Under the pieces are notes generated by a model. That model had not been told where the DNA came from, did not search any database, and was given only the letters and a program-made list of their open reading frames with translations. DNA of 64,000 nucleotides, from NCBI RefSeq assembly GCF_045762675.1, contig NZ_JBJDLK010000003.1:1-64000 (forward strand). Reading direction: 5' to 3'. The position numbers were made by a program, and so were the translations under genes. Source of the DNA: Elizabethkingia meningoseptica_A. GTDB taxonomy: Bacteria; Bacteroidota; Bacteroidia; Flavobacteriales; Weeksellaceae. Shown here one piece after another: positions 35,418 through 44,540 of the stretch. The stretch's first letter is position 1, and the number at the start of each line of letters is the position of its first letter.

Positions 35418-35450
35418 TATTTTATCCAATTATTAAGCTATTTTATCCAA
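35418..35450. promoter_or_regulatory. AraC-type direct-repeat operator
   Basis: Two perfect copies of TATTTTATCCAA (35418-35429 and 35439-35450) are repeated at exactly 21 bp, two helical turns, in the same direction. This is how AraC-family dimers bind. The sites lie between the AraC-type gene and lutA, about 30-60 bp upstream of the -7-like sequence of the fucose operon, which lacks a good -33 box. That layout fits an activator. Confidence 0.65.
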
Positions 35451-35492
35451 AATTGATTATTTTTATATTTCATATACTTATATACCTAAATA

Positions 35493-36359
35493 ATGAAGCC
35501 TCAGTTCCTAAAAATATCATCTGATACGCTGCATTCTTTCAATGCCCGGAAAGACACCATGCCCGATGTTAATAATAAATGGCATTATCATATGGTACTG
35601 GAGCTTATTTATTTCCGGAAAGGATCGGGAACGCAATATGTAGGGAACAGTATTGAGCGTTTTCGGGAAGGAGATGTCGCACTTGTCGGAAAAAACCTTC
35701 CGCATTACTGGCAATTTGACCCTAAGTATTTTGACAATCCTAAAAGAAATAAGGTAGAAGTATTTGTCATTCATTTTGGAGAAAATTTCTGGGGTGAGGA
35801 ATTTCTTAAGCTTCCGGAAAACCAGACCCTAAAAAAGACACTTGCTATGAGTGCCAGAGGTTTTCAGATTAAAGGAGAAGCCAAAGAGAAACTAACGCAA
35901 CTTATTCCGGAAATTATCGACAGCAACGGAACGGGTAAAATTATAAAGCTTCTGGAAGCTTTATACACGATTAGTGAATCCCCGGAATATGAATTTCTGG
36001 CTTCATCAAATTTTAAATATCATTTTGATGAGGATGAAAAGAACCGCATTATCGATATTTACAATTATACTTTATCCAATTATACCCAGAAAATAACATT
36101 GGAAGAGGTTTCTACAATTGCAAACCTAAGCCCGAATTCGTTTTGCAAATTTTTCAAATCCCGCACCGGAAAAACTTATACCCAGTTTGTTAATGAAATA
36201 CGCATTGGGGATGCCTGTCAGAAATTAATTGAGAATCAGATGTCCGTGAAAGAAGTTTGTTTTGCCAGCGGATTTAATAATTTCACAAGCTTCCATGAGT
36301 GTTTTAAAAATATCACAGGCAAAAGTCCCTTGAAATACCAGCAACTATACAGAAAATAA
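35493..36359 (+). CDS. AraC-family regulator of fucose operon
   Basis: A 288-aa regulator. The N-terminal cupin-like domain (about 25-130, with NKWHYHMVLELIYFRKGSG and the sensor histidine pattern) would bind the inducer. The C-terminal region (about 185-288) has two helix-turn-helix units, the second with FNNFTSFHECFKNITGKSPLKYQ. It is divergent from the fucose-lactate operon, with a 21-bp-spaced direct repeat between them, so it very probably activates that operon in response to fucose or a pathway intermediate. Confidence 0.9.
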   Translation: MKPQFLKISSDTLHSFNARKDTMPDVNNKWHYHMVLELIYFRKGSGTQYVGNSIERFREGDVALVGKNLPHYWQFDPKYFDNPKRNKVEVFVIHFGENFWGEEFLKLPENQTLKKTLAMSARGFQIKGEAKEKLTQLIPEIIDSNGTGKIIKLLEALYTISESPEYEFLASSNFKYHFDEDEKNRIIDIYNYTLSNYTQKITLEEVSTIANLSPNSFCKFFKSRTGKTYTQFVNEIRIGDACQKLIENQMSVKEVCFASGFNNFTSFHECFKNITGKSPLKYQQLYRK

Positions 36360-36396
36360 TTTTTTTCTTATCTTCTCATCTAAAACACAAGCTTTC

Positions 36397-37548
36397 ATGA
36401 AGATGACAGAGGTTAATGATAGGGCCGGGAGAAAAGAATTTTTATTATTTCCTGTGCGGCTTTATGAGTCAGATAAAAATTTTATCCGTAATCTGGATAA
36501 AGATGTTGAAAATATTTTCAATCCTGCAAAAAACAAATTTTTCAGGTCTGGTGATGCTATAAGATGGTTGTGTATTGATGATGAAGGACGAACAATCGGA
36601 CGTATCGCTGCATTTTATACACAGGAATATGAACAGGATCAGCCAACAGGAGGAATAGGCTTTTTTGACTGTATCAATGATCAGGCAACTGCTGATTTTA
36701 TGTTTGATTGTTGCAAACAATGGTTACAAAATAAGGGAATGGAAGCGATGGACGGACCAATTAATTTCGGGGAACGCGATCAGTTTTGGGGTTTATTAAC
36801 AGAGGGGTTTACGCATCCGCTTTATAAAATGAATTATAACTTCCCTTACTATCAGCAATTATTTGAAAACTACGGGTTTCAGCCATACTTCAACCAGTTA
36901 TGTTTTTCCCGGAAAACAACAGATGAAGTCGCTCCGGCGTTTCTGAGGGCACACCAACTACACAACCGTAATCCGGATATCCGTGCTGAAAGAATGACGA
37001 AAAAACATATGGACCGATATGCCGATGCTTTTACTTATATTTATAATGCTGCATGGGCCGGGCACGGAGAAGGAAAGCAACTGGAAGCTGAGCAGGTTCG
37101 CAAAATTTTCAACACTATAAAACCTACTATTAATGAGCATATCTCATGGTTTGTCTATGAAAAGGAGCGTCCTATAGCCATGTGGATTAATCTACCGGAT
37201 CTCAATCAGTGGTTTAGATTTTTTAATGGTAAGCTTAGATTATGGGAGAAAATAAAGTTTTTATTTATGCAACGCTTTATTCCGAATAAGAAGATGATCG
37301 GGCTGGTTTTTGGAGTGGTTCCGGAATGGCAGAGAAAAGGTATAGACGGTTATATGATATGGGAGGGAACCCGGCATATCAGAAAAAAAACCGCTATTGA
37401 AGAAATAGAAATGCAATGGATTGGTGATTTCAATCCAAAAATGATTAAAATTGCAGAACAATTAAATGCCAGTCTTACAAGAAAACTTACAACTTACCGT
37501 TTTTTATTCGACAGAAATAAAATATTTAAGAAACATCCAACGTTATAA
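36397..37548 (+). CDS. GNAT-like N-acetyltransferase family protein
   Basis: A 383-aa cytoplasmic protein that resembles the large YghO-type acetyltransferase-like group. The C-terminal part has the acetyl-CoA-binding-like stretch VFGVVPEWQRKGIDGYMIW (compare V-x-P-x-x-R-x-x-G), followed by EEIEMQWIGDFNPKM. The N-terminal half has FFRSGDAIRWLCID and GIGFFDCIND. The acceptor is unknown. It lies 37 bp after the AraC gene on the same strand and 15 bp before a small membrane protein gene, but does not look tied to fucose use. Confidence 0.7.
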   Translation: MKMTEVNDRAGRKEFLLFPVRLYESDKNFIRNLDKDVENIFNPAKNKFFRSGDAIRWLCIDDEGRTIGRIAAFYTQEYEQDQPTGGIGFFDCINDQATADFMFDCCKQWLQNKGMEAMDGPINFGERDQFWGLLTEGFTHPLYKMNYNFPYYQQLFENYGFQPYFNQLCFSRKTTDEVAPAFLRAHQLHNRNPDIRAERMTKKHMDRYADAFTYIYNAAWAGHGEGKQLEAEQVRKIFNTIKPTINEHISWFVYEKERPIAMWINLPDLNQWFRFFNGKLRLWEKIKFLFMQRFIPNKKMIGLVFGVVPEWQRKGIDGYMIWEGTRHIRKKTAIEEIEMQWIGDFNPKMIKIAEQLNASLTRKLTTYRFLFDRNKIFKKHPTL

Positions 37549-37563
37549 CCAAAATATATTAAA

Positions 37564-38055
37564 ATGACATCAATTCTCGTCCTTCTACTCATCTTCATTG
37601 TATTCTTCCTGGTTTTTATCGGGCTTATTTTCCTGATTGCTTTTTTAGCCTCACAAAGCAGAAAGAAGAAGCAGGAAGCTGTATTGGCAACATTACCTGA
37701 AGAAGCTAAACTAAAGGCTACCGTTCGTTATAATAAGGGAAGCCAGCAAACTAAATTATTAAAACTTAAAGCATTCCAGGGAAGCGGCGTTATATACGTC
37801 CTGGATGATAAAATCCATTTTCAGGATACACTGAACCAAAACCCTTATACTTTTGATCTTAAAACAGCCTCTATTTCCTGGGTAGGAATTAATGCTGCCA
37901 ACGGGGCACTGAACTGGTTCAAAGTTTCGGATCAGCAGACAGAGTATTACTTCAATGTAGAAAGCGGTATGTTTATCTGGCATACTTCTTCCGGAAAAAT
38001 GACTACGGAGCAAATCTGCAATAACCTGAAATCACTGCAAATGGAAGCGGTGTAA
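37564..38055 (+). CDS. Small membrane protein of unknown function
   Basis: A 163-aa protein with a single long hydrophobic segment at residues about 4-30, then a basic stretch (SQSRKKKQEA) that should stay in the cytoplasm, and a soluble domain of about 110 residues rich in beta strands. I do not recognise a family. It follows the acetyltransferase-like gene by 15 bp and ends before a strong terminator, so the two form one transcript. Confidence 0.65.
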   Translation: MTSILVLLLIFIVFFLVFIGLIFLIAFLASQSRKKKQEAVLATLPEEAKLKATVRYNKGSQQTKLLKLKAFQGSGVIYVLDDKIHFQDTLNQNPYTFDLKTASISWVGINAANGALNWFKVSDQQTEYYFNVESGMFIWHTSSGKMTTEQICNNLKSLQMEAV

Positions 38056-38091
38056 TATAATTTTACATTTCTTTGAATATCATCTTTATAA

Positions 38092-38130
38092 AAAGAACCA
38101 GCTTCTTATCGGATAAGTAGCTGGTTCTTT
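38092..38130 (+). terminator. Strong terminator
   Basis: A 12-bp perfect outer stem, AAAGAACCAGCT / AGCTGGTTCTTT, encloses an inner stem CTTATC/GATAAG and is followed by ATTATT. It ends the acetyltransferase-membrane protein transcript. Confidence 0.85.
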
Positions 38131-38415
38131 ATTATTAAGAGGTTTTAAATTTAAAATAAAAACACTACTTAAGCACTTGATATTAAATATAATTCAGCCC
38201 AATTAAAGTCGCGTCTTGCTGAGTCTGTCGAATTATTTTAGGTTCTTAAATTTCCCAGGTGAAGTATTATAATAAACAGTTATAATATTTATATCGAATT
38301 CTAACTAAGTCTCAATTATATTTATAAAACTGGTTTTCGACTCCATTTTTCTTTTATACAAAAAGGAAAAATAGCTCAAACTGACAGTTTTATATAAATA
38401 AATTCTTTATTTGTT
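38131..38415. other. Intergenic region downstream of metF
   Basis: 285 bp without a gene. Near metF it carries nested inverted repeats: outer perfect arms TATAAAACTG (38323-38332) and CAGTTTTATA (38385-38394), and an inner near-match ATTTTTC/GGAAAAAT. On the minus strand this may act as the metF terminator. I see nothing else. Confidence 0.5.
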
Positions 38416-39375
38416 TTAAAAGAACTCTCCTACAATTTTTTGAATATTATCACTTTTTCCCATGGTATAGAAATGTAAAGCCGGAACACCAAAATCCAGT
38501 AATTCTTTACACTGCTGTATACACCATTCAATTCCTACCTGCTTTACATCTTCGTTATTCTTGCATTGTGCAACTGCATTTACAAGATCTTCAGGAAGGT
38601 CTATTTTAAACACCTGCGGAAGAAGCTGTAAATGCTTCTTTATGGCAAGCGGTTTTATTCCCGGGATAATAGGAACTTCTATTCCGGCTTCTCGTGCCTG
38701 TTTTACAAATTCAAAATATTTCTGGTTGTCCAGGAACATTTGTGTAACCACATAATCTGCCCCAAGATCTACTTTTTGCTTCAGCATTTTCAGATCATAT
38801 TGTAAAGAAGGTGCTTCCAGATGTTTTTCGGGATAACCTGCTACTCCTATACAAAAGCGATTGTTGGTATCACCTCCTGATATTTCACCATGAAGAAATT
38901 TACCTTTTCCCAAATCATTAATCTGACTCACAAGGTCAGAGGCATATTGATTTCCTCCTTTTGTTGGTGCAAAATATTTTTCACCTTTCATGGCATCCCC
39001 ACGAAGTGCCATTACATTATCTATCCCCAGATAAAGACAGTCTACCAACAAATACTCTGTTTCTTCCTGCGTAAATCCTCCACATAAAACATGGGGAACG
39101 GTATCTACATTATATTTATACTGAATCGAGGCGCATATCCCCAATGTTCCGGGTCTCATTCTGGAAATTTTACGTTCCATTAATCCGTTTCCTTTTTCAA
39201 GGTAAATATATTCTTCCCGGGAAGTTGTAACATCTATAAATGATGGTTTAAAATCCATTAACGGGTCAATATTGGTGTACAAGTCCTCAATTCCGTGTCC
39301 TTTCTGAGGTGGTATAATCTCAAAAGAGAGAAGGGTTTTTCCTTTGCTTTGAGTTATATGTTCGGTAACTTTCAT
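38416..39375 (-). CDS. metF: Methylenetetrahydrofolate reductase
   Basis: A 319-aa TIM-barrel flavoenzyme that reduces 5,10-methylene-THF to 5-methyl-THF for methionine synthesis. The family marks are LLSFEIIPPQKG near the N-terminus (catalytic glutamate), VDCLYLGIDNVMALRGD in the centre, and the FAD-binding and substrate segment DLGADYVVTQMF with GIKPL after it. It is in line with metH (130-bp gap), as expected for supply of the methyl donor. The length is normal. Confidence 0.94.
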   Translation of the reverse strand: MKVTEHITQSKGKTLLSFEIIPPQKGHGIEDLYTNIDPLMDFKPSFIDVTTSREEYIYLEKGNGLMERKISRMRPGTLGICASIQYKYNVDTVPHVLCGGFTQEETEYLLVDCLYLGIDNVMALRGDAMKGEKYFAPTKGGNQYASDLVSQINDLGKGKFLHGEISGGDTNNRFCIGVAGYPEKHLEAPSLQYDLKMLKQKVDLGADYVVTQMFLDNQKYFEFVKQAREAGIEVPIIPGIKPLAIKKHLQLLPQVFKIDLPEDLVNAVAQCKNNEDVKQVGIEWCIQQCKELLDFGVPALHFYTMGKSDNIQKIVGEFF

Positions 39376-39505
39376 AGTTTTTGTTTATTCTAAAGCTTTG
39401 ACCATATAGAATTTCAGGTAAATGTTTAATTCAATGTTCTGTATGGTTCTTGTTAAATTCTAAACAGATTTTTAATCTGATAATCATTATTAAACTGGCT
39501 TAAAC

Positions 39506-42163
39506 TTATGCCAGATTAGGGCTTAACCATCTTTTTGCAGTGTCATAATCTATGGATTTACGTTCGGTGTAATCCCGAAGCTGGTCTTCTTTAATTTTTC
39601 CCAATCCGAAATATTTACTCATCGGATGGGCAAAATAATAACCGCTAACACTTGCCGCCGGCCACATAGCAAGACTCTCTGTGAGTTGTACGCCAATATT
39701 TTCTTCTACTTTCAGAATATCCCAGATTGTATTTTTTTCAAGGTGATCAGGACAAGCCGGATACCCCGGAGCAGGTCGTATACCTTTATATTCTTCCTTG
39801 ATCATCTGCTCGTTATTCAGATTCTCGTCGGAAGCATACCCCCAGTATTCTTTACGTATTTTATAATGCAGGAATTCAGCAAAGGCCTCAGCAAAACGAT
39901 CCGCCAGAGCTTTCACCATTATAGCATTATAATCATCGTTTTCTTCATTGTATTTTGCGGCAGCTTCATCTGCACCAAATCCCGTTGTTACACAGAAGCA
40001 TCCTACATAGTCCTGAATTCCGGTTTCTTCAGGTGCAATGAAATCAGCTAATGCCAGATATTCTTTTCCTTCAGATTTTTTTGCCTGCTGGCGTAGTGTA
40101 ATGAATTTTCCAAGCTTGTTTCCATTTTCATCATGGATAATGATATCGTCTTTTACAGCATTTGCCGGAAACAATCCAAAGATTGCTTTTGCAATAAGAC
40201 TTTTTTCATCCAGCAATTTCTTCAGGATTTTCTGAGCATCATGGAAAAGTTCAGTCGCCTGTGCCCCTACAACGTTATCGGTAAGAATATCCGGAAATCT
40301 GCCATGCAGATCCCAGCTTCTGAAGAAAGGCGACCAGTCGATAAAGTCCAATAATTCTTCCAGTGGCTGGTCTTCAATAATCGTTATTCCCAGTTTTGCT
40401 GGTTTTACAATATCTTCAGCCCTGAAATCTATTTTATATTTATTATCTCTTGCAAAATCCAGTGCTGCATACTCTTTGTGCTCACCTCTGTTTAAGAACT
40501 TCTCTCTGAAATCTTCATATTCTGTTTTCAGGTCGAGTGTATAGACATTGGATTTTTCTTTATTTAAAAGACTTGAAACCACATTAACCGCACGGGAAGC
40601 ATCGTTCACATGAACAACGGCATTGGAATAGGACGGGTCTATTTTAACAGCAGTATGCGCTTTGGATGTTGTTGCTCCGCCAATGAGAAGCGGGAAATTC
40701 AGATTTTTACGTTCCAGTTCGCTGGCTACGTGTACCATTTCGTCAAGACTTGGGGTAATCAAACCACTTAATCCGATAATATCTACCTGTTCGTCAATTG
40801 CTGTCTGAATAATCTTCTCTGCCGGTACCATTACGCCAAGGTCTATAATTTCGTAGTTATTACAACCCAGTACCACACTTACAATATTTTTTCCGATATC
40901 GTGTACATCTCCTTTTACTGTGGCCATTAGCACTTTTCCTGCTGCCGGACGACCTGTATCTTTTTCTGCTTCAATATAAGGCTGCAGATATGCTACCGCG
41001 CGTTTCATAACACGGGCAGATTTAACCACCTGCGGCAGGAACATTTTGCCACTGCCGAAAAGATCTCCAACAACTCCCATTCCGGTCATCAGGTTGATTT
41101 CAATAACATCCAACGGGCGCTTCGCCTGCTGTCTTGCTTCTTCAATATCTTCTTCTATGAATCTGTCGATTCCTTTAACCAAAGCATGGGTAATACGATC
41201 CTGAAGCGGATGTGTACGCCACTCCAGATCTTCCGTTTTTTCTTTTTTAACGGATTTTACTTTTTCAGAAAAATCCAGCAATCTTTCTGTTGCGTCATCC
41301 CTGCGGTCCAGCATTACGTCTTCTATCAACTCCAGAAGGTCTTTAGGGATTTCATCATAAACCTCCAGCATAGCAGGGTTTACAATTCCCATATTCATGC
41401 CTGCTTTAATGGCATGGAACAGGAATACAGAGTGCATAGCTTCTCTTACCGCATCATTTCCTCTGAAAGAGAATGAAACATTGGAAACCCCGCCACTTAC
41501 GGATACATATGGAAGATTTGTTCTTACCCAACGCGTAGCCTCAATAAAGTCTATGGCATTCCGTCTGTGTTCTTCCATTCCGGTGGCTACCGGGAATATA
41601 TTCAAATCAAAAATAATATCCTCCGGAGGGAAGTTTACTTCATTGATCAGAATATCATATGATCTTTTGGCAATTTCTATCCGGCGTTCATAATTGTCAG
41701 CCTGCCCTACCTCATCAAATGCCATTACAATAACGGCAGCACCGTAGCGTTTTATTTTTTTTGCCTGACTGATAAAATTAGCTTCACCTTCCTTTAAACT
41801 TATGGAGTTTACCACAGGTTTTCCCTGAACAACCTGTAACCCGGCTTCCAGAATTTCCCATTTAGAGCTGTCCACCATAATCGGAATTCTGGCAATATCC
41901 GGTTCAGAGGCAATAAGGTTAAGGAACTTTACCATGGCATATTTACCATCCAGGAGTCCGTCATCCATATTTACATCCAACACCTGTGCACCACCCTCTA
42001 CCTGATGGCGTGCAATATCTAGAGCTTCAGCATATTTTTCTTCTTTGATTAATCTCAGAAATTTTTTAGATCCGGCAACGTTTGTTCTTTCCCCTACGTT
42101 TATAAAGTTACTTTCTGGTGTTATAACCAAAGGCTCGAGCCCTGATAGCTTTAGATATCTCAT
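39506..42163 (-). CDS. metH: Cobalamin-dependent methionine synthase, C-terminal modules
   Basis: An 885-aa protein holding the folate-binding, cap, cobalamin and reactivation domains of MetH. It starts directly at the pterin-binding module (INVGERTNVAGSKKF, about 21-35; DVNMDDG at about 63). The cap follows, then the cobalamin domain with the axial ligand H421 in GDVHDIGKN, then the S-adenosylmethionine activation domain with RPAPGYPACPDH and WPAASVSGYYF near the C-terminus. The homocysteine-binding domain is missing and is encoded by the separate gene at 43459-44469. The two must act together. An unrelated desaturase gene lies between them. Confidence 0.95.
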   Translation of the reverse strand: MRYLKLSGLEPLVITPESNFINVGERTNVAGSKKFLRLIKEEKYAEALDIARHQVEGGAQVLDVNMDDGLLDGKYAMVKFLNLIASEPDIARIPIMVDSSKWEILEAGLQVVQGKPVVNSISLKEGEANFISQAKKIKRYGAAVIVMAFDEVGQADNYERRIEIAKRSYDILINEVNFPPEDIIFDLNIFPVATGMEEHRRNAIDFIEATRWVRTNLPYVSVSGGVSNVSFSFRGNDAVREAMHSVFLFHAIKAGMNMGIVNPAMLEVYDEIPKDLLELIEDVMLDRRDDATERLLDFSEKVKSVKKEKTEDLEWRTHPLQDRITHALVKGIDRFIEEDIEEARQQAKRPLDVIEINLMTGMGVVGDLFGSGKMFLPQVVKSARVMKRAVAYLQPYIEAEKDTGRPAAGKVLMATVKGDVHDIGKNIVSVVLGCNNYEIIDLGVMVPAEKIIQTAIDEQVDIIGLSGLITPSLDEMVHVASELERKNLNFPLLIGGATTSKAHTAVKIDPSYSNAVVHVNDASRAVNVVSSLLNKEKSNVYTLDLKTEYEDFREKFLNRGEHKEYAALDFARDNKYKIDFRAEDIVKPAKLGITIIEDQPLEELLDFIDWSPFFRSWDLHGRFPDILTDNVVGAQATELFHDAQKILKKLLDEKSLIAKAIFGLFPANAVKDDIIIHDENGNKLGKFITLRQQAKKSEGKEYLALADFIAPEETGIQDYVGCFCVTTGFGADEAAAKYNEENDDYNAIMVKALADRFAEAFAEFLHYKIRKEYWGYASDENLNNEQMIKEEYKGIRPAPGYPACPDHLEKNTIWDILKVEENIGVQLTESLAMWPAASVSGYYFAHPMSKYFGLGKIKEDQLRDYTERKSIDYDTAKRWLSPNLA

Positions 42164-42237
42164 TCTTCTACTTTTAATTCACCGTTTAACGGCATTTTCT
42201 TCGAAAGAAATACTTATCCTGAGTATTTCTTTCTTAA

Positions 42238-43344
42238 TTAGGAATCCAGTTCCTCGAAGACGTGCTTCAGCGGAACATTATGTGCGTTATATTTTAATAA
42301 TTGATAATGCTTGCCCAATGCAGTGAGTATTGGAAATCTTTTATAAACAAAACCATTCTCACGGGCAAAATTTTCTATTTCATCTGTTATTTCATTGTAA
42401 TAAACATAGCTGTAATTCGGAAACAGATGATGTGCTACGTGGAAATTAAAATTCCCAAGTATGTGGCGTATAAACCAGTTATTATTACTTAAATCATTGG
42501 TTACCTCCAGCTGATGTCTGAGCCAGCTGTAGGGCAGAGTATTATTTTCGTCCGGCAAAGGATATTCATTATCTGGCAGCGGATGCAAAGGAAGTAATAC
42601 AAACAGTGCAAAAATGCTGGCCACAAATATTTCCAAAACCCAGGCGCCGAATGCTAATCCGAATGAAACCTTCATAAATAAAACAGGAACGGCTATCTGA
42701 TAGAACAGGTAAAATAACTTATACAGAATCATTTTTACCTTTTCTGTTTTAGGTGCCTCACCATGTGCGTGGTAAATCACCCTTCTCTTATCAAAAAAAT
42801 CTCTGAAATCCCGAACCAGCATCCAGTTGAATAAATAGAACGGATAAGCAAAAATAAAATACTTGTCCTGATATTTCTGAATGCCTTTCGCTTCAACATG
42901 TGGAAAGATTTTAATGGGGCCGCTCTGCTCCATATCTGTATCCCATCCGTCCACGTTAGGAAAAGCATGGTGGCTTACAATATGTCTTTTCTGCCAGATA
43001 TAACTATTGGCTCCGATAAAGTCAAATAGCCTCAGAATCCATTTATTATACTTTTTAGTTTTATAAATATTATTATGAGCCGCTTCGTGAATCAGATTCA
43101 GGTAAATTAAAACCAATGTAAAACCCATTATAATATAGCATACGATGTACAGCCATGGTTTATCACCATTAAAGATTGCAAAGAAATAACTGCCAAAATA
43201 AACAATTGGCAGAATAACCGCTTTAACCCGGATATATCGATCTCTGTTTTCCGGTATTTCCTGTACTCTTTGGTTCACTCGTTTTCTTAGCTCATTGAAT
43301 AAATGTGTTTCATCAGTATTTTTAGGATAAACTGGGTGTTTCAT
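42238..43344 (-). CDS. Membrane fatty-acid desaturase
   Basis: A 368-aa integral membrane di-iron desaturase. It has all three histidine boxes: H-E-A-A-H (about 89-93), H-I-V-S-H-H (about 121-126) and H-V-A-H-H near the C-terminus, with four or more membrane segments around them. It would introduce a double bond into acyl chains. It sits between the two halves of methionine synthase, with its own -7 element upstream (TAAATTTG on the minus strand, 43376-43369) and a hairpin (GAAAGAAATACT / AGTATTTCTTTC, 42203-42233) downstream. It therefore looks like an inserted, independently expressed gene. Confidence 0.9.
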   Translation of the reverse strand: MKHPVYPKNTDETHLFNELRKRVNQRVQEIPENRDRYIRVKAVILPIVYFGSYFFAIFNGDKPWLYIVCYIIMGFTLVLIYLNLIHEAAHNNIYKTKKYNKWILRLFDFIGANSYIWQKRHIVSHHAFPNVDGWDTDMEQSGPIKIFPHVEAKGIQKYQDKYFIFAYPFYLFNWMLVRDFRDFFDKRRVIYHAHGEAPKTEKVKMILYKLFYLFYQIAVPVLFMKVSFGLAFGAWVLEIFVASIFALFVLLPLHPLPDNEYPLPDENNTLPYSWLRHQLEVTNDLSNNNWFIRHILGNFNFHVAHHLFPNYSYVYYNEITDEIENFARENGFVYKRFPILTALGKHYQLLKYNAHNVPLKHVFEELDS

Positions 43345-43458
43345 TTTTATGATTTGTTGGTGTTATAACAAATTTACAAAAAATGAAAATTCACTTTTGA
43401 ACCTAAATACCTATTATACTATGCTTTAAATCAATGATAATTATTTATAATTTCTACT

Positions 43459-44469
43459 TTATGCCTTAACTGGCACTTTCCTTGGTTTATAATTTCTGGC
43501 TAAATCTGCTATGGCTTTAATGTGTTCCGGTGTCGTTCCGCAACATCCGCCGATAATATTAATTAAGCCTTTATCTACAAATTCTTTAATCTGCTCAGCC
43601 ATATCCTCCGGTGTTTCATCATACTGTCCGAATGCATTCGGCAAACCGGCATTTGGATAAGCTGAAACAGCAAAATCTGCGTTATGGGACAGTACTTCCA
43701 GATATGGGGTTAGCTGCTTAGCTCCTAAAGCACAGTTAAAACCAACACTTAGGAGATTAAGGTGTGAAACAGAAATTAAAAATGCTTCTGCTGTCTGACC
43801 GGAAAGGGTTCTTCCGGAGGCATCTGTAATCGTTCCACTTACCATAATCGGAACCTGAATATTACGCTCATCCTGAATTTCATCAATCGCAAAAAGAGCT
43901 GCCTTGGCATTTAATGTATCAAAGATGGTTTCTACCAGCAAGATATCTGCACCTCCGTCCAGCAATGCTTCAGACTGCTGCTTGTATGCTGTTTTCAGTT
44001 CTTCAAAAGTAATGGCACGATAACCCGGATCGTTTACATCCGGCGACAGACTTGCGGTTCTGTTTGTGGGGCCTATAGCTCCGGCTACAAATCTGGGCTT
44101 ATCCGTTGTTTTTGCTGTAAACTCGTCTGCAACTTTTCTTGCGATTTTTGCAGATTCGTAATTGAGTTCCGTTACCAGCTCTTCCATTCCGTAATCGGCC
44201 ATAGCAATTGTGGTTCCGGAGAAAGTATTGGTTTCAATAATATCAGCTCCCGCTTCGAAATACTGACGGTGCACATCCTCAATAGCCTGGGGTTGTGTTA
44301 GTGATAACAGGTCATTATTCCCTTTCAGCGGACTTGGCCAGTCTTTGAAGCGTTCTCCACGGAAATCTTCTTCTTCAAACTTGTGCCGCTGCAGCATAGT
44401 TCCCATCGCGCCATCCAGAATAAGGATTCGCTCGGATAATGCTTTGTATAGTTCTTCTATATTGCTCAT
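43459..44469 (-). CDS. Homocysteine-binding module of methionine synthase
   Basis: A 336-aa homocysteine S-methyltransferase domain, equal to the N-terminal module of MetH. The zinc ligands are C246 (GFNCALGA) and C309/C310 (GGCCGTTPEH), as in the full enzyme. It has no cobalamin or folate domain and must work with the separate 885-aa protein, or with methyl donors other than folate. It is in the methionine gene set, 71 bp after metZ on the transcript. The gap has a hairpin with arms CTTCG/CGAAG and GTTCA/TGAAC. Confidence 0.92.
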   Translation of the reverse strand: MSNIEELYKALSERILILDGAMGTMLQRHKFEEEDFRGERFKDWPSPLKGNNDLLSLTQPQAIEDVHRQYFEAGADIIETNTFSGTTIAMADYGMEELVTELNYESAKIARKVADEFTAKTTDKPRFVAGAIGPTNRTASLSPDVNDPGYRAITFEELKTAYKQQSEALLDGGADILLVETIFDTLNAKAALFAIDEIQDERNIQVPIMVSGTITDASGRTLSGQTAEAFLISVSHLNLLSVGFNCALGAKQLTPYLEVLSHNADFAVSAYPNAGLPNAFGQYDETPEDMAEQIKEFVDKGLINIIGGCCGTTPEHIKAIADLARNYKPRKVPVKA

Positions 44470-44540
44470 ATTAATTTAATTATGATCTTCGCTGGTTCAT
44501 CAGGCTGAACGACATCGAAGTCTTATAAAATTTAAACAGA

